Source: CAVZMI01 sp050011775 (GTDB lineage Bacteria; Bacteroidota; Ignavibacteria; UBA10030; CAVZMI01). Taken from it: DNA of 64,000 nucleotides. Shown here piece by piece: positions 26,186-34,867 of the stretch. The stretch lies in contig JBEKIL010000016.1 in assembly GCA_050011775.1 (NCBI GenBank), forward strand, positions 1 through 64,000. The letters run 5' to 3'. Under the pieces are notes generated by a model. That model ran no database searches and was not told the origin of the DNA. It saw nothing but the letters and a program-made list of their open reading frames with translations. Position numbers and translations under genes: made by a program. How positions within the stretch are numbered: the stretch's first letter is position 1; each line of letters starts with the position of its first letter.

Positions 26186-27316
26186 ATGTCATTGCCAAAA
26201 AAGATTGCGATCCTATGGTTAGTGTTGCTTTTTGCTCAGGCAATGAGTACATACTTTATTGTTACTCCGATTTCGTTAGCTGCTTCGTTAAATTTTGGAA
26301 TCCAATCATTCATCACAATCGTTCTTTTTTTCCTCGTTGGTAAAGAACCGACGAAAAGAGGAAAATTTATTTTCATAAATTTTGCTTTCTTTTTTCTGAT
26401 CAGCATATTCCATTTTATTGGCGGTTATTTCGGGTCTGCTGAATTTCGTTATAATTTTTACATTTATGTGTGCCGCGGCATCTCTGTCGGTTTACTAGCT
26501 TTGGCTATAGTGTATATTACATGCGACACTCTATTTCGCGATTTTTCAATAGCCGCAAAATATCTGATCACAATCCTTATTGTTGGAGGTATCTTCACTT
26601 ATTATTATTCGCCATATTTTTCTGATGTGAAATCTCTCTCAAGGACTCAGGATTATTTGGATTGGAAAGTTATTCGTCAAGCCTCGAATGAGATTTTCAC
26701 AGAGAAATCCCAGTCGGCGACCCCGGAAGAAATCGCCTCGCGAATTGAGTTACAGATATGGAATAAAGGCGTTGCCGTCGGTCGACTTTATGATCAGGCT
26801 AAACTTAACAGGGTACGGGAGCTTTTTCCCTATATCGAAAATCAGAACTATGTGTTACTGTTATTGCGTCCGGTGTACTATAATACTATCTATATGAACG
26901 TCCTATCGATTTTTTTTATTCTGCTATTCTTCGGATATCAATACAAGAAAGATCCTCCTCTGGGAGCGTATATCGAAAAATTAATGCTTCTCTTTTTAAT
27001 TTTTTGTGCGCTTGAGATTCTCCATGCATGGGCGTATATTAAGACCCTGGAGACGGAAGCATGGCAGGAACTCTTCCAGGCTGGATTATATATCTCAACC
27101 GGTATTCTTGTCTTGCTTGGTCTCTTCTTCAGCCTGCGTTTGCGGTTTATCATTTCTCCCACAGGGAAGGATTATGAGCAAGAACTGGTTTGTGACGCTC
27201 AACGTACTACTCGTTGGCGTGATGTTTTTGATGATCTTCTTATACGTCATTATTTTAATCCGAAAGCGCTTAAGGGAAGGTTACTTGCACTTCGCGGGAA
27301 GGACAGTAAAAAGTAA
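26186..27316 (+). CDS. Multi-pass membrane protein, unknown
   Basis: 376 residues. Five N-terminal hydrophobic helices lie in the first 150 residues, then a soluble domain of about 85 residues (SLSRTQDYLDWKVIRQASNEIF...ELFPYIENQNYV), then three more helices and a hydrophilic tail of 50 residues. The arrangement recalls sensor-type integral membrane proteins, but no kinase, GGDEF or other output domain is attached. I do not recognise the family. It has its own strong promoter. The gene for a degenerate AAA+ regulator follows, so a sensor-regulator relation is possible but unproven. The tail after about residue 330 overlaps another open frame (see 27174). Confidence 0.65.
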   Translation: MSLPKKIAILWLVLLFAQAMSTYFIVTPISLAASLNFGIQSFITIVLFFLVGKEPTKRGKFIFINFAFFFLISIFHFIGGYFGSAEFRYNFYIYVCRGISVGLLALAIVYITCDTLFRDFSIAAKYLITILIVGGIFTYYYSPYFSDVKSLSRTQDYLDWKVIRQASNEIFTEKSQSATPEEIASRIELQIWNKGVAVGRLYDQAKLNRVRELFPYIENQNYVLLLLRPVYYNTIYMNVLSIFFILLFFGYQYKKDPPLGAYIEKLMLLFLIFCALEILHAWAYIKTLETEAWQELFQAGLYISTGILVLLGLFFSLRLRFIISPTGKDYEQELVCDAQRTTRWRDVFDDLLIRHYFNPKALKGRLLALRGKDSKK

Positions 27317-27359
27317 AATGATCCATCGGCTTTTTGGTGTGACACCGCCGGAAAAATAA
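27174..27359 (+). CDS. Possible small single-pass membrane protein, overlapping
   Basis: A 61-residue frame starting at ATG 27174 has one clean membrane helix (VLLVGVMFLMIFLYVIILI), then a basic segment IRKRLREG and a soluble end GVTPPEK. A strong ribosome site GGGAAGG is placed 4-10 bases before the ATG. It overlaps the end of the preceding membrane protein by 143 bases in another frame and continues 43 bases past it. Either it is a true overlapping gene, or a frameshift has extended the first gene and this one is the real downstream partner. It stops 41 bases before the regulator start. Confidence 0.4.
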   Translation: MSKNWFVTLNVLLVGVMFLMIFLYVIILIRKRLREGYLHFAGRTVKSKMIHRLFGVTPPEK

Positions 27360-27400
27360 AATTAAATAAAATACAAATCATAGTGGAAAGGCAATGTATT

Positions 27401-28378
27401 ATGGAATACGCGATCATTGGTAAAAGTAAGACAACAGAACAGCTTATGAAAACCATTCACAGGCTTGCAAGAATACGAAAAGACGTTCTGATTGTCGGTG
27501 AAGCAGGTGTCGGCAAAGGTGCCGTAGCCAAGAATATTTTTGCGTTGAGTAAAGCCGACCAAAAGGAGGTACCATTTCTTTCACTTAATCTTTCTGTGAT
27601 TGACGATAAAGAACTGGAAGCTCTTTTGTTCGGCTATGACCGTGGCGTGGAAGGACTTCCGTACACGTCCAAACGCGGGGCATTTGAAATTGCTCATGGT
27701 GGAACCATACTTATCGAAGAAATCGAAGAAGCCGGTCTCCGTAACCAGATGAAGATCCTGAATTTCATCAATGAGCGGAAAACGAAACGAATCGGCGGCG
27801 CCAAAAATATACCGATCGATATTCGCCTGATTATTACAATGAAGGAAGATGCGGAAGAACTTGCAAAAAAAAGAAAATTACTGGAAGATCTTCGGGATAA
27901 ACTGATCGATTTCGAAAAAGTGTATATTCCGCCGCTTCGTGAGCGTCAGGATGATATTCCGTCGCTCGTTAAACATTTCACAAACGAATTGGTCGAAGAG
28001 CTTGGATTGCCGGATATAGCAGTCGACGTCAATTCAATCGAAGTCCTCGTACGCCAGCCGTGGCGTGAGAATATCCGCGAGCTGAAAGCTGTCGTCGATA
28101 AGTGCGTTCTGTTCTCAAGCGGAGGCCGCTTTACGCTTCCACCCGAACTCGTCGACGAGAAAACCGAAGTGGTCAAGATGCTCAATAACATCAACAGCGG
28201 ACAGGAATTTGTTCTGGACTATTCGCTCGACGTCATTGAGAAAGGCATCATTGAACGATCGCTCGAACGCTTCGGCTTCAACCAATCGCGCGCCGCGCAA
28301 TTCCTCGGAATGACCGAACAAACGCTTCGCTATAAACTAAAACGTCTCGGCATTCTAAGTTCACGACAGCGCCGTTAA
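27401..28378 (+). CDS. AAA+ regulator related to sigma-54 activators, degenerate motifs
   Basis: 325 residues from the ATG at 27401; the ribosome site GGAAAGG lies before it, and an earlier GTG at 27383 is less likely. The protein has an AAA+ core followed by a Fis-type helix-turn-helix (FGFNQSRAAQFLGMTEQTLRYKLKRLGIL), with no receiver or sensor domain. Several core motifs are altered: Walker A is GEAGVGKG, Walker B reads ILIEEIE instead of a D-E form, and the GAFTGA loop that touches sigma-54 is replaced by GVEGLP around residues 82-87. The sensor-1 asparagine region is LIITMKED. The PPLRERQDDI segment is kept. It likely still binds DNA, but activation of sigma-54 is doubtful. Confidence 0.8.
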   Translation: MEYAIIGKSKTTEQLMKTIHRLARIRKDVLIVGEAGVGKGAVAKNIFALSKADQKEVPFLSLNLSVIDDKELEALLFGYDRGVEGLPYTSKRGAFEIAHGGTILIEEIEEAGLRNQMKILNFINERKTKRIGGAKNIPIDIRLIITMKEDAEELAKKRKLLEDLRDKLIDFEKVYIPPLRERQDDIPSLVKHFTNELVEELGLPDIAVDVNSIEVLVRQPWRENIRELKAVVDKCVLFSSGGRFTLPPELVDEKTEVVKMLNNINSGQEFVLDYSLDVIEKGIIERSLERFGFNQSRAAQFLGMTEQTLRYKLKRLGILSSRQRR

Positions 28379-28402
28379 AAATATTTCACTGTTCAAAAAC
28401 GA

Positions 28403-28441
28403 AGCCCCATCACGCTTGAAGCGGGATGGGGCTTTGCTTTA
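28403..28441. terminator. Bidirectional terminator
   Basis: Perfect 9-bp stem AGCCCCATC (28403-28411) / GATGGGGCT (28425-28433), with T-rich sequence after it on the plus strand and five T after it on the minus strand. It lies between convergent genes. Confidence 0.85.
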
Positions 28442-28481
28442 TGAGATAGTCTGGTTGTTTTTAGCGAGACAGAAATGCACT

Positions 28482-28498
28482 GCCGACAGAATGTCGGC
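28482..28498. repeat. Small palindrome, variant of the CCGAC/GTCGG family
   Basis: GCCGAC-AGAAT-GTCGGC, a 6-bp perfect stem with a 5-base loop in the gap behind the terminator. The arms match the inner arms of the elements at 14120 and 46828. Confidence 0.4.
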
Positions 28499-28541
28499 TA
28501 TTTAGAAAAACAGGGGAAATTGCAGTAACCACGTCCAGAAG

Positions 28542-28832
28542 TTATTTTTTATCCGGTAAGTTCTCTTTGACGTACGGCGATGCTGTTACTTCCATTACCC
28601 TGACGTCATGATAATGGGCATTGAGGTGGAGCTCGACCGCTTTGTTTGCCTGACTGAGAGAATTACACCACTTCAGGACTTCCAACGGTCCCGATTCTCT
28701 ATGTCCTACAACGGCGTGTGAATAGAACATAGGCGAATTACGGACAAAAGTTTTCCCCTCTACAGTCACTGAAAATCGCTGTACAATCTTTGGCCGCTGG
28801 TCATTTCTCTTATTGTAACTATTGTACGGCAT
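28542..28832 (-). CDS. Small basic protein, unknown
   Basis: 96 residues, no signal peptide or membrane helix. The start MPYNSYNKRNDQRPKIVQRFSV is basic and hydrophilic. The middle LKWCNSLSQANKAVELHLNAHY looks helical, and DVRVMEVTAS looks like a closing strand, so a small alpha/beta fold is plausible. The family is not recognised. It lies alone on the minus strand between a shared terminator and the phosphate transporter gene. Confidence 0.5.
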   Translation of the reverse strand: MPYNSYNKRNDQRPKIVQRFSVTVEGKTFVRNSPMFYSHAVVGHRESGPLEVLKWCNSLSQANKAVELHLNAHYHDVRVMEVTASPYVKENLPDKK

Positions 28833-28929
28833 AATTATGAAGATTGTTAAATAAACGTATTATGCAATTAAGATGTCCAAAAATCATCAAAAAATCAACT
28901 GGGTACAATCGATATATTTTATGTGAGCC

Positions 28930-29919
28930 TTATTTAAAAAACGCCGAGAGGAGATAATAACAGAGAACTGCAATAAGGCCGGAGATCGGTATGGTGAGAA
29001 TCCATGACCAGATAATACGGGTCGCAACACCCCAGCGGACTGCGGACAGGCGCCGTGTGGCCCCAACCCCCATGATGGCCCCGGTAATCGTGTGGGTTGT
29101 ACTTACAGGAATTCCCCATATTGCTGTACCAATCAGGGTGATTGCTCCTGCGGTCTCAGCACAGAAACCTCCGACCGGACGCAGCTTCGTAATCTTCATC
29201 CCCATTGTTTTCACTATGCGCCAACCGCCGAATAACGTTCCAAGTCCGATCGCCAGATGACACATCAATATAACCCAGAATGGAATAGAAAATTCTTTAA
29301 GGTATCCGGCACTCAGTAAAACGCCTGCTATAACCCCCATTGTCTTCTGGGCGTCGTTTGTTCCATGACCAAGACTATAGAATCCTGCCGAAACAAGCTG
29401 AAGCCGTCTGAACAGTTTATCGACTTTAGTCGGTGTTTTTTTCTTCATAAGATGATAGACGATAACCTGAATAGTGTACCCGAGAACGAGTCCCAGCATC
29501 GGTGCAATAACAATAAAAATGAGAGTTTTAGTCCATCCGGAAAAAATAATTACTCCCCAGCCTGCTTTTACGATTGCCGCTCCGGCATATCCGCCGATGA
29601 GTGCATGTGACGAACTTGTTGGTAATCCGTAATACCAAGTGATGATGTCCCATGCTATTGCGCTGAATAATCCCGCCATGATCACGTGAATATCGACAAC
29701 ATTGATATTGATCATTCCACTACCGATTGTCTTTGCTACGCCGACGCCAAACCCGAATGCCGCTACAAAATTGAAAAATGCGGCCCATGCAACGGCCTGA
29801 TGCGGTGTAAGAACCCGTGTCGAGACAACCGTTGCAATGGAATTTGCAGCATCATGAAAGCCATTCAAAAAGTCGAACACGAGTGCAATAAGGATTACAA
29901 AAATGGTCAGTTCGAGCAT
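28930..29919 (-). CDS. pit: Inorganic phosphate transporter, PiT family
   Basis: 329 residues with about ten membrane helices in two inverted halves. Each half carries the family signature: FDFLNGFHDAANSIATVVSTRVL near the N-terminus and SLGHGTNDAQKTMGVIAGVLL in the middle. The second repeat also has GIPVSTTHTITGAIMGVG. The protein moves phosphate with a metal or with protons or sodium across the inner membrane. The gene lies 27 bases after the DUF47 gene on the same strand, the standard pairing in bacteria. Confidence 0.95.
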   Translation of the reverse strand: MLELTIFVILIALVFDFLNGFHDAANSIATVVSTRVLTPHQAVAWAAFFNFVAAFGFGVGVAKTIGSGMININVVDIHVIMAGLFSAIAWDIITWYYGLPTSSSHALIGGYAGAAIVKAGWGVIIFSGWTKTLIFIVIAPMLGLVLGYTIQVIVYHLMKKKTPTKVDKLFRRLQLVSAGFYSLGHGTNDAQKTMGVIAGVLLSAGYLKEFSIPFWVILMCHLAIGLGTLFGGWRIVKTMGMKITKLRPVGGFCAETAGAITLIGTAIWGIPVSTTHTITGAIMGVGATRRLSAVRWGVATRIIWSWILTIPISGLIAVLCYYLLSAFFK

Positions 29920-29946
29920 CGATAATCTTCCTTTATGCGGATGACA

Positions 29947-30558
29947 CTATGCATTCTTGACGATGATTGATTCGAGAACGGTGGTCACCGTCTGACATTT
30001 ATCAATTGCCTGTTCGAGTGTCTCGAGAATTTCTTTTTGTTTGATTAATGCAATGGCATCTCTCTCATTCTCAAACAAATCCGCTATGGCAATGTGATAA
30101 ATTTGGTCTCCCTCGGATTCCAGGCGACGGATATCGATGCAATGCTGCATCACCTGGTCGTATTTTTTTAAACCATCGAAAGCCTTTACCAATTCTTTTG
30201 TCTGAAGGCAGATTATATCGGCAAGCTGCTTGGCATATTTTATTGCTGGCGGTAATTTGAACAGCACGATGCGGTTCGCAACGGCATCGACAAGATCGAG
30301 TATGTCGTCGAGTGTCGTGGCAAGGTTATGGATATCTTCGCGATCGAAGGGAGTGATGAAAGTCTTATTGAGTTCGCTCACAATATTATGGGTCATCTCA
30401 TCGCCGCGATGCTCGAGACTTCGGATAACGAGAGAATCCTCCTTTACATTATCAAATTTATCCAGCATTTTGGCAGTATGGATAGCCGCCGCATCGATGT
30501 TTGCTGCGATCGCTTTGAATAAATCGAAGAATTTTTCTTCCCGTGGAATAATTTTCAT
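29947..30558 (-). CDS. DUF47/PhoU-like partner of the Pit transporter
   Basis: 203 residues, all-helical, starting MKIIPREEKFFDLFKAIAANI, with LEHRGDEMTHNIVSELNKTFITPFDREDI and RRLESEGDQIYHIAI. These are the two E-x-x-G-D metal-binding repeats of the PhoU/DUF47 fold. Such proteins accompany Pit transporters and regulate phosphate uptake, probably through bound metal clusters. It lies directly upstream of pit and four bases overlap the carA end. Confidence 0.93.
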   Translation of the reverse strand: MKIIPREEKFFDLFKAIAANIDAAAIHTAKMLDKFDNVKEDSLVIRSLEHRGDEMTHNIVSELNKTFITPFDREDIHNLATTLDDILDLVDAVANRIVLFKLPPAIKYAKQLADIICLQTKELVKAFDGLKKYDQVMQHCIDIRRLESEGDQIYHIAIADLFENERDAIALIKQKEILETLEQAIDKCQTVTTVLESIIVKNA

Positions 30559-31745
30559 ACTGTGATCCCTTTTCGAATTGAAGAAAGTGGCTTGGAATGG
30601 CGATCAGCCATTAATGTGATAAATTCGCCGAAGAGGTAGTCGCTGTCGTGCGGACCAGGCGACGCCTCAGGATGATATTGAACGCAAAACAGAGGAAGGT
30701 CTTTATGACGGAATCCCTCGACAGTGTTATCGTTAAGATTGAGGTGCGTTAATGTGACGGTGTTGCTATCCATGGAATCCCAATCGACAGCGAAACCATG
30801 ATTTTGTGATGTTATTTCAATCTCACCTGTGATGAGGTTTTTCACAGGATGATTGGCTCCGCGATGACCGAATTTGAGCTTATATGTCCGGCCGCCGAGA
30901 GCAAGTGCCAGAATTTGATGGCCCAGACAGATGCCGAATATTGGTTTTTTACCTATAAGATTTTTCACCGTTGTGATGGCATATGTAACGGCCTCGGGAT
31001 CGCCAGGACCATTAGAGAGGAAAATACCGTCAGGATTCAACGACAGCACATCGTCTGCAGGTGTCTGTGCGGGAACAATGGTCAGTTCGCATCCGTACGT
31101 TACCAATCTACGCAGAATGTTGTGCTTGACTCCGAAATCATACACAACAACTTTGAACGGGTGCTGCGGATTTACTGCGAGTGTCGGGCGGAGTGCAAAT
31201 TGAGTCCGGTCAATTGAGTTCCACGAATACCGTTTAGTGCATGTCACTACCGATGCAAGGTCTTGTCCTACCATCGATGGAGAACGGCGTGCTTTTGAAA
31301 TCAGGCTCTCGTCGTTGAGATCTGTCGTCGAAAGGATTCCCCGGAGCGCGCCAACCATGCGGATCATTTTTGTGAGCATCCGTGTATCGATGCCTTCAAT
31401 TGCAATTATGTTGTGGCGTTTGAGATATGAACCTAGACTTTCCGACGCGCGAAAATTGCTGAATGATTCGAGGTATTCTTTCACAATAAAACCGGTAACC
31501 TGCGGTTTGATGGATTCGATATCCTCAGGATTTACCCCGTAGTTCCCGATGAGTGGATAGGTCATCGTAACAATTTGACCACAGTAGGAAGGATCTGTAA
31601 GAATTTCTTGATAGCCTGTTATACTTGTATTGAAAACAACTTCCCCCGGAACTTCGCCCGAAGCGCCGAAAGAAGTTCCACGAAAAACAGCGCCGTTTTC
31701 GAGCGCGAGCTTCGCTATCAAAGGGGCCTGTACCTTTTCGAGCAT
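30555..31745 (-). CDS. carA: Carbamoyl-phosphate synthase small subunit
   Basis: 396 residues from the ATG at 31745; an upstream in-frame start exists at 31784 but lies in the promoter. The subunit frees ammonia from glutamine for carbamoyl phosphate, needed for arginine and pyrimidines. The N-terminal domain starts AKLALENGAVFRGTSFGASG; the class I amidotransferase domain has the nucleophile in FGICLGHQILALALGG and the histidine-glutamate pair in VQYHPEASPGPHD. The large subunit carB is not in the window. Its gene is followed by the phosphate genes with a four-base overlap, an unusual partner. Confidence 0.95.
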   Translation of the reverse strand: MLEKVQAPLIAKLALENGAVFRGTSFGASGEVPGEVVFNTSITGYQEILTDPSYCGQIVTMTYPLIGNYGVNPEDIESIKPQVTGFIVKEYLESFSNFRASESLGSYLKRHNIIAIEGIDTRMLTKMIRMVGALRGILSTTDLNDESLISKARRSPSMVGQDLASVVTCTKRYSWNSIDRTQFALRPTLAVNPQHPFKVVVYDFGVKHNILRRLVTYGCELTIVPAQTPADDVLSLNPDGIFLSNGPGDPEAVTYAITTVKNLIGKKPIFGICLGHQILALALGGRTYKLKFGHRGANHPVKNLITGEIEITSQNHGFAVDWDSMDSNTVTLTHLNLNDNTVEGFRHKDLPLFCVQYHPEASPGPHDSDYLFGEFITLMADRHSKPLSSIRKGITV

Positions 31746-31775
31746 ATAGTATATGGAATTTCTATATTCATAAAA

Positions 31776-31804
31776 AAAATACAAACATATTCCCAGAAAA
31801 ACAA
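31776..31804 (-). promoter_or_regulatory. Sigma-70-type promoter of carA
   Basis: On the minus strand TTGTTT (31799-31804), 17-base spacer, TATTTT (31776-31781). Transcription would start about 30 bases before the ATG at 31745. Confidence 0.45.
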
Positions 31805-31814
31805 TAAAAATCGC

Positions 31815-31843
31815 TTGATTTTCTTTCTGGAGTAATGTACTTT
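31815..31843 (+). promoter_or_regulatory. Possible promoter of the acyl-CoA synthetase gene
   Basis: TTGATT (31815-31820), 17-base spacer, TACTTT (31838-31843), about 48 bases before the ATG at 31891. The -10 box is weak. Confidence 0.3.
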
Positions 31844-31890
31844 TTATAAATTTTAGGAAATGCTGACATACTTATCCATGGGAGGTGCAC

Positions 31891-33708
31891 ATGCCGGTTG
31901 CCGTGCCATTCTCGACCTTGACGGAGATGTTCGATCTAGTGACAAAAAAGTTCGCATCGACGAATCGTCCAGTCTATAAGCAGAAGATTGAGGGTAAGTA
32001 CGTAGATATCTCGTATTCACAACTCCGGCAGGATGTCGAATTATTCGCTATGGGGTTGGCTTCGCTCGGCATCCGCCGCGGCGATCATTTGAGTGTTATC
32101 TCCGAGAATCGATCTGAATGGATTATTGCCGACATAGCAATGATGGTCATCGGAGCGATCGATTGCCCGATTTATCCCACCCTCACATCCAGGCAGATTG
32201 AATTCATCTTCAATGATGCGGGCGTGAAAATTGCAGTTGTTTCGAATCAGTTTCAGTTGAATAAGGTGTTGAAATGTCGATCTGACGTCCGTTCTATGAA
32301 GAAAATAATTGTAATGGCCGATCGTGTTGAGAATGCCGATGATAATGTTTTACTCTTCACCGATGTTCTCCGGATGGGAGAGTCGTTCAGCCGGGAAAAT
32401 CCATCCTACATCGAACATTCGCTTCTTCAGATCAAGCCTTCCGATGTGGCAACAATTATTTATACGTCGGGTACAACGGGCAATCCGAAGGGAGTAATGC
32501 TTTCACATCATAATATTGTGTTTGATGCCACCTCGGCAGTCCAGAATATTCCGATTGACCAAACGGATGTCCTTCTCTCATTCCTTCCGTTGTGTCACTC
32601 GTTTGAACGTATCGGGGGGTATACGCTCGGATTTGCCTGCGGGGCGACGGTTGCGTTTGCCGAGAGTGTCGATAAAGTCGCAGAGAATATGTTAGAAGTG
32701 AAGCCGACTATTATAACTACCGTGCCGCGGCTCTTCGAGCGTATTTACGGCAAGATCAAACGTTCCATCGAAGCGGGCCCTCCGAACAAACAAAAGATAT
32801 TCAACTGGGCGATTGATGTTGGGAGAAAATATGCCGAAGCACGCCGTAATCACATGCTCGGTCCATCATTGAAAATAAAACACCTCCTTGCAGATAAATT
32901 GGTGTTCGAAAAGATCCGTTCTCGAACAGGAGGTAACATGAAATTCTTTGTTTCCGGAGGAGCGGCGTTGTCGCGTGATCTGGGTGAATTTTTTGAAGCG
33001 ATCGGCATTAAGATACTTGAAGGATACGGTTTATCGGAGACGTCACCGGTCATTTCTATCAATAGATATGATGATTACAAATTCGGAACGGTTGGAAAAC
33101 CGATCTCCGGAATTGAAGTTCGCATCGCAAACGATGGTGAGATTCTCACGCGCGGTCCACATGTGATGATCGGATATTGGAATAGCAAAGAAGCCACCCG
33201 TGAAATAATTGACAGCGACGGATGGCTCCATACAGGAGATATCGGTGTTTTTGATGCAGCGGGGTTCCTGATGATAACAGATCGCAAGAAGCATTTGTTC
33301 GTCAGTTCCGGCGGTAAGAATATTGCCCCCCAGCCAATCGAGAATATGTTCATGCAGAGTAAATTCGTCGATCAATTCGTCCTGATTGGAGATCGCAGGA
33401 TGTTCTTAAGCGCGCTGATCGTGCCGGATTTCGATGCTATACGTGAATATGCCGATACCCATAAAATATCCTACAACGATATTCAAGATCTCGTTGACCA
33501 TCCGGATATTTATAAGGCCATCGAGAAAGATATCGGCATTATTCAAAAGGACCTGGCGAATTACGAACGGGTCCGGAAGTTCATGCTTCTGCAGAAGAAG
33601 CTGACGATCGAGGATGGAGAGATTACACCGACAATGAAGGTAAAGCGAAAGGCCATCGAGGAAAGATATCGGGATATGATTGAAAAAATGTACAGCGGTT
33701 TTGAATAA
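31891..33708 (+). CDS. fadD: Long-chain fatty acid-CoA ligase (AMP-forming)
   Basis: 605 residues from the ATG at 31891, six bases after a perfect GGAGG at 31881-31885; this rules against the GTG at 31885. The enzyme joins fatty acids to CoA through an acyl-AMP. Motifs: the P-loop TIIYTSGTTGNPKGVMLSHHN, the GYGLSETSPVISI stretch, and the hinge GWLHTGDIGVFDAAGFLMITDRKKHLFVSSGGKNI with the conserved aspartate. Proteins with this LSFLPLCHSFERIGGY segment belong to the long-chain FadD15-type group. A terminator follows at 33738. Confidence 0.93.
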   Translation: MPVAVPFSTLTEMFDLVTKKFASTNRPVYKQKIEGKYVDISYSQLRQDVELFAMGLASLGIRRGDHLSVISENRSEWIIADIAMMVIGAIDCPIYPTLTSRQIEFIFNDAGVKIAVVSNQFQLNKVLKCRSDVRSMKKIIVMADRVENADDNVLLFTDVLRMGESFSRENPSYIEHSLLQIKPSDVATIIYTSGTTGNPKGVMLSHHNIVFDATSAVQNIPIDQTDVLLSFLPLCHSFERIGGYTLGFACGATVAFAESVDKVAENMLEVKPTIITTVPRLFERIYGKIKRSIEAGPPNKQKIFNWAIDVGRKYAEARRNHMLGPSLKIKHLLADKLVFEKIRSRTGGNMKFFVSGGAALSRDLGEFFEAIGIKILEGYGLSETSPVISINRYDDYKFGTVGKPISGIEVRIANDGEILTRGPHVMIGYWNSKEATREIIDSDGWLHTGDIGVFDAAGFLMITDRKKHLFVSSGGKNIAPQPIENMFMQSKFVDQFVLIGDRRMFLSALIVPDFDAIREYADTHKISYNDIQDLVDHPDIYKAIEKDIGIIQKDLANYERVRKFMLLQKKLTIEDGEITPTMKVKRKAIEERYRDMIEKMYSGFE

Positions 33709-33737
33709 AATGACGCCGGTCTAGAAAACCTTTTCAG

Positions 33738-33777
33738 AAAAGCCATCATGATTCCAACGGTGGCTTTTCGTTTTTTT
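33738..33777 (+). terminator. Rho-independent terminator after the acyl-CoA synthetase gene
   Basis: AAAAGCCA (33738-33745) pairs with TGGCTTTT (33761-33768), followed by a run of seven T. An ATG at 33748 is inside the hairpin and so is an unlikely start for the next gene. Confidence 0.85.
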
Positions 33778-33822
33778 CAACAATCAATTAATGAACTTTT
33801 ATCTGCGGGTAACGTCAAACGT

Positions 33823-34395
33823 ATGGTCCGATACGCTGATGAAGATATTCAACTGATTCACCGTTTTAAGGAGGGGGATGCACAGGTGTTTGATCTCCTT
33901 GTCGAGCGGTATCAGCAGGGTGTCTTCAATATTATTCACCATACTATGGGAAAGATCGGGAACGCCGACGATCTTGCGCAGGATATTTTCATAAAAGTGT
34001 ATCATGCACTGCCGTCGTATAAGGAACGGTCTACGTTTTCGACCTGGTTGTTCCGTATTACGGTGAACGTTTGTATCGATGAAATCCGGCGGAAGAAGCG
34101 GCATCGGTTCCTTCACATAGAAGAACTGGACGACAGGCGGCTCGAGGAAATTCCGGCGGCGAAAGTAGAGGAAGGAGTTGAGGAGAGAATCGGGCGGAAT
34201 GAAATGAAAAAACTTGTCCACGAAGCTATTGCCGGCCTTCCCGAACTTTACCGGACAGTGGTAACGTTGCGGGATATAAACGATTTATCTTATGATGAGA
34301 TTGCGAAAATTCTCCGGTGCAGGATAGGTACTGTGAAATCAAGATTATTCTACGCGCGAATGAAATTACGTGAAAATTTGTTAAAGTATATATGA
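33823..34395 (+). CDS. ECF-type RNA polymerase sigma factor
   Basis: 190 residues from the ATG at 33823 (MVRYADEDIQLIHRFKEGD), chosen because the earlier ATG at 33748 is inside the terminator. Region 2 is complete (ADDLAQDIFIKVYHALPSYKERSTF... DEIRRKKR) and region 4 follows (LPELYRTVVTLRDINDLSYDEIAKILRCRIGTVKSRL). There is no region 3, as expected for this class. The next gene has an anti-sigma zinc motif, so the pair is a classical stress switch. The downstream envelope-stress and efflux genes are the likely targets. Confidence 0.93.
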   Translation: MVRYADEDIQLIHRFKEGDAQVFDLLVERYQQGVFNIIHHTMGKIGNADDLAQDIFIKVYHALPSYKERSTFSTWLFRITVNVCIDEIRRKKRHRFLHIEELDDRRLEEIPAAKVEEGVEERIGRNEMKKLVHEAIAGLPELYRTVVTLRDINDLSYDEIAKILRCRIGTVKSRLFYARMKLRENLLKYI

Positions 34396-34402
34396 TAAAT
34401 TT

Positions 34403-34867
34403 ATGAAACGGAACCATACTCAATACCTCGAAATGGCTTCGGCATATGTCGATGAAAAACTCTCATCGAATGAGAAGAAGTCCTTTGAACACCATTGTGA
34501 AAAATGCAGAGAATGTCGGGCGGTGCTTCGAGAACTGCAGAACCTCCGCCTTCTGGTCTCCGGGCATGGAAATGCCGCGATCTCATCATTTTTCATGACA
34601 CGGCTTCACGGACGATTGAAAGAAGAAACAACTCCAATCGATCCATGGGTATATGAAGCAAAGAAGCTTATACCTCTATTTTCATTTCTTGCGGTATTCT
34701 TATTTCTCATCTTTCTCTTCCGGTCGGGCGAAGAGGCGTACTCTTCCGATGATTATTATCTTGGTCAGCGGACGTCGTTGGAACAACGCGTTCTGACACA
34801 AAAGAAGGCTTATTCTACCGAAGAGGTTTTTGTACTCGCGGTGACTCAGGAAGGGAGAGAAGAATGA
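34403..34867 (+). CDS. Anti-sigma factor with zinc motif and one membrane helix
   Basis: 154 residues. The N-terminal cytoplasmic part has the ZAS motif H-x3-C-x2-C in HHCEKCREC, which binds zinc and holds the sigma factor. A single membrane helix (IPLFSFLAVFLFLIFLF) follows near residue 95, then a periplasmic tail of about 45 residues. The gene lies seven bases after the sigma factor and overlaps the next by four. Signals in the periplasm would free the sigma factor, as in RseA-type systems. Confidence 0.85.
   Translation: MKRNHTQYLEMASAYVDEKLSSNEKKSFEHHCEKCRECRAVLRELQNLRLLVSGHGNAAISSFFMTRLHGRLKEETTPIDPWVYEAKKLIPLFSFLAVFLFLIFLFRSGEEAYSSDDYYLGQRTSLEQRVLTQKKAYSTEEVFVLAVTQEGREE

Noticed and set aside
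33793..33819. GAACTT-N15-GTCAAA, an ECF-type promoter match before the sigma factor gene
   Set aside because: Transcription would start at about 33826, after the chosen start codon at 33823, so it cannot make the mRNA for the full protein; the match may be chance.
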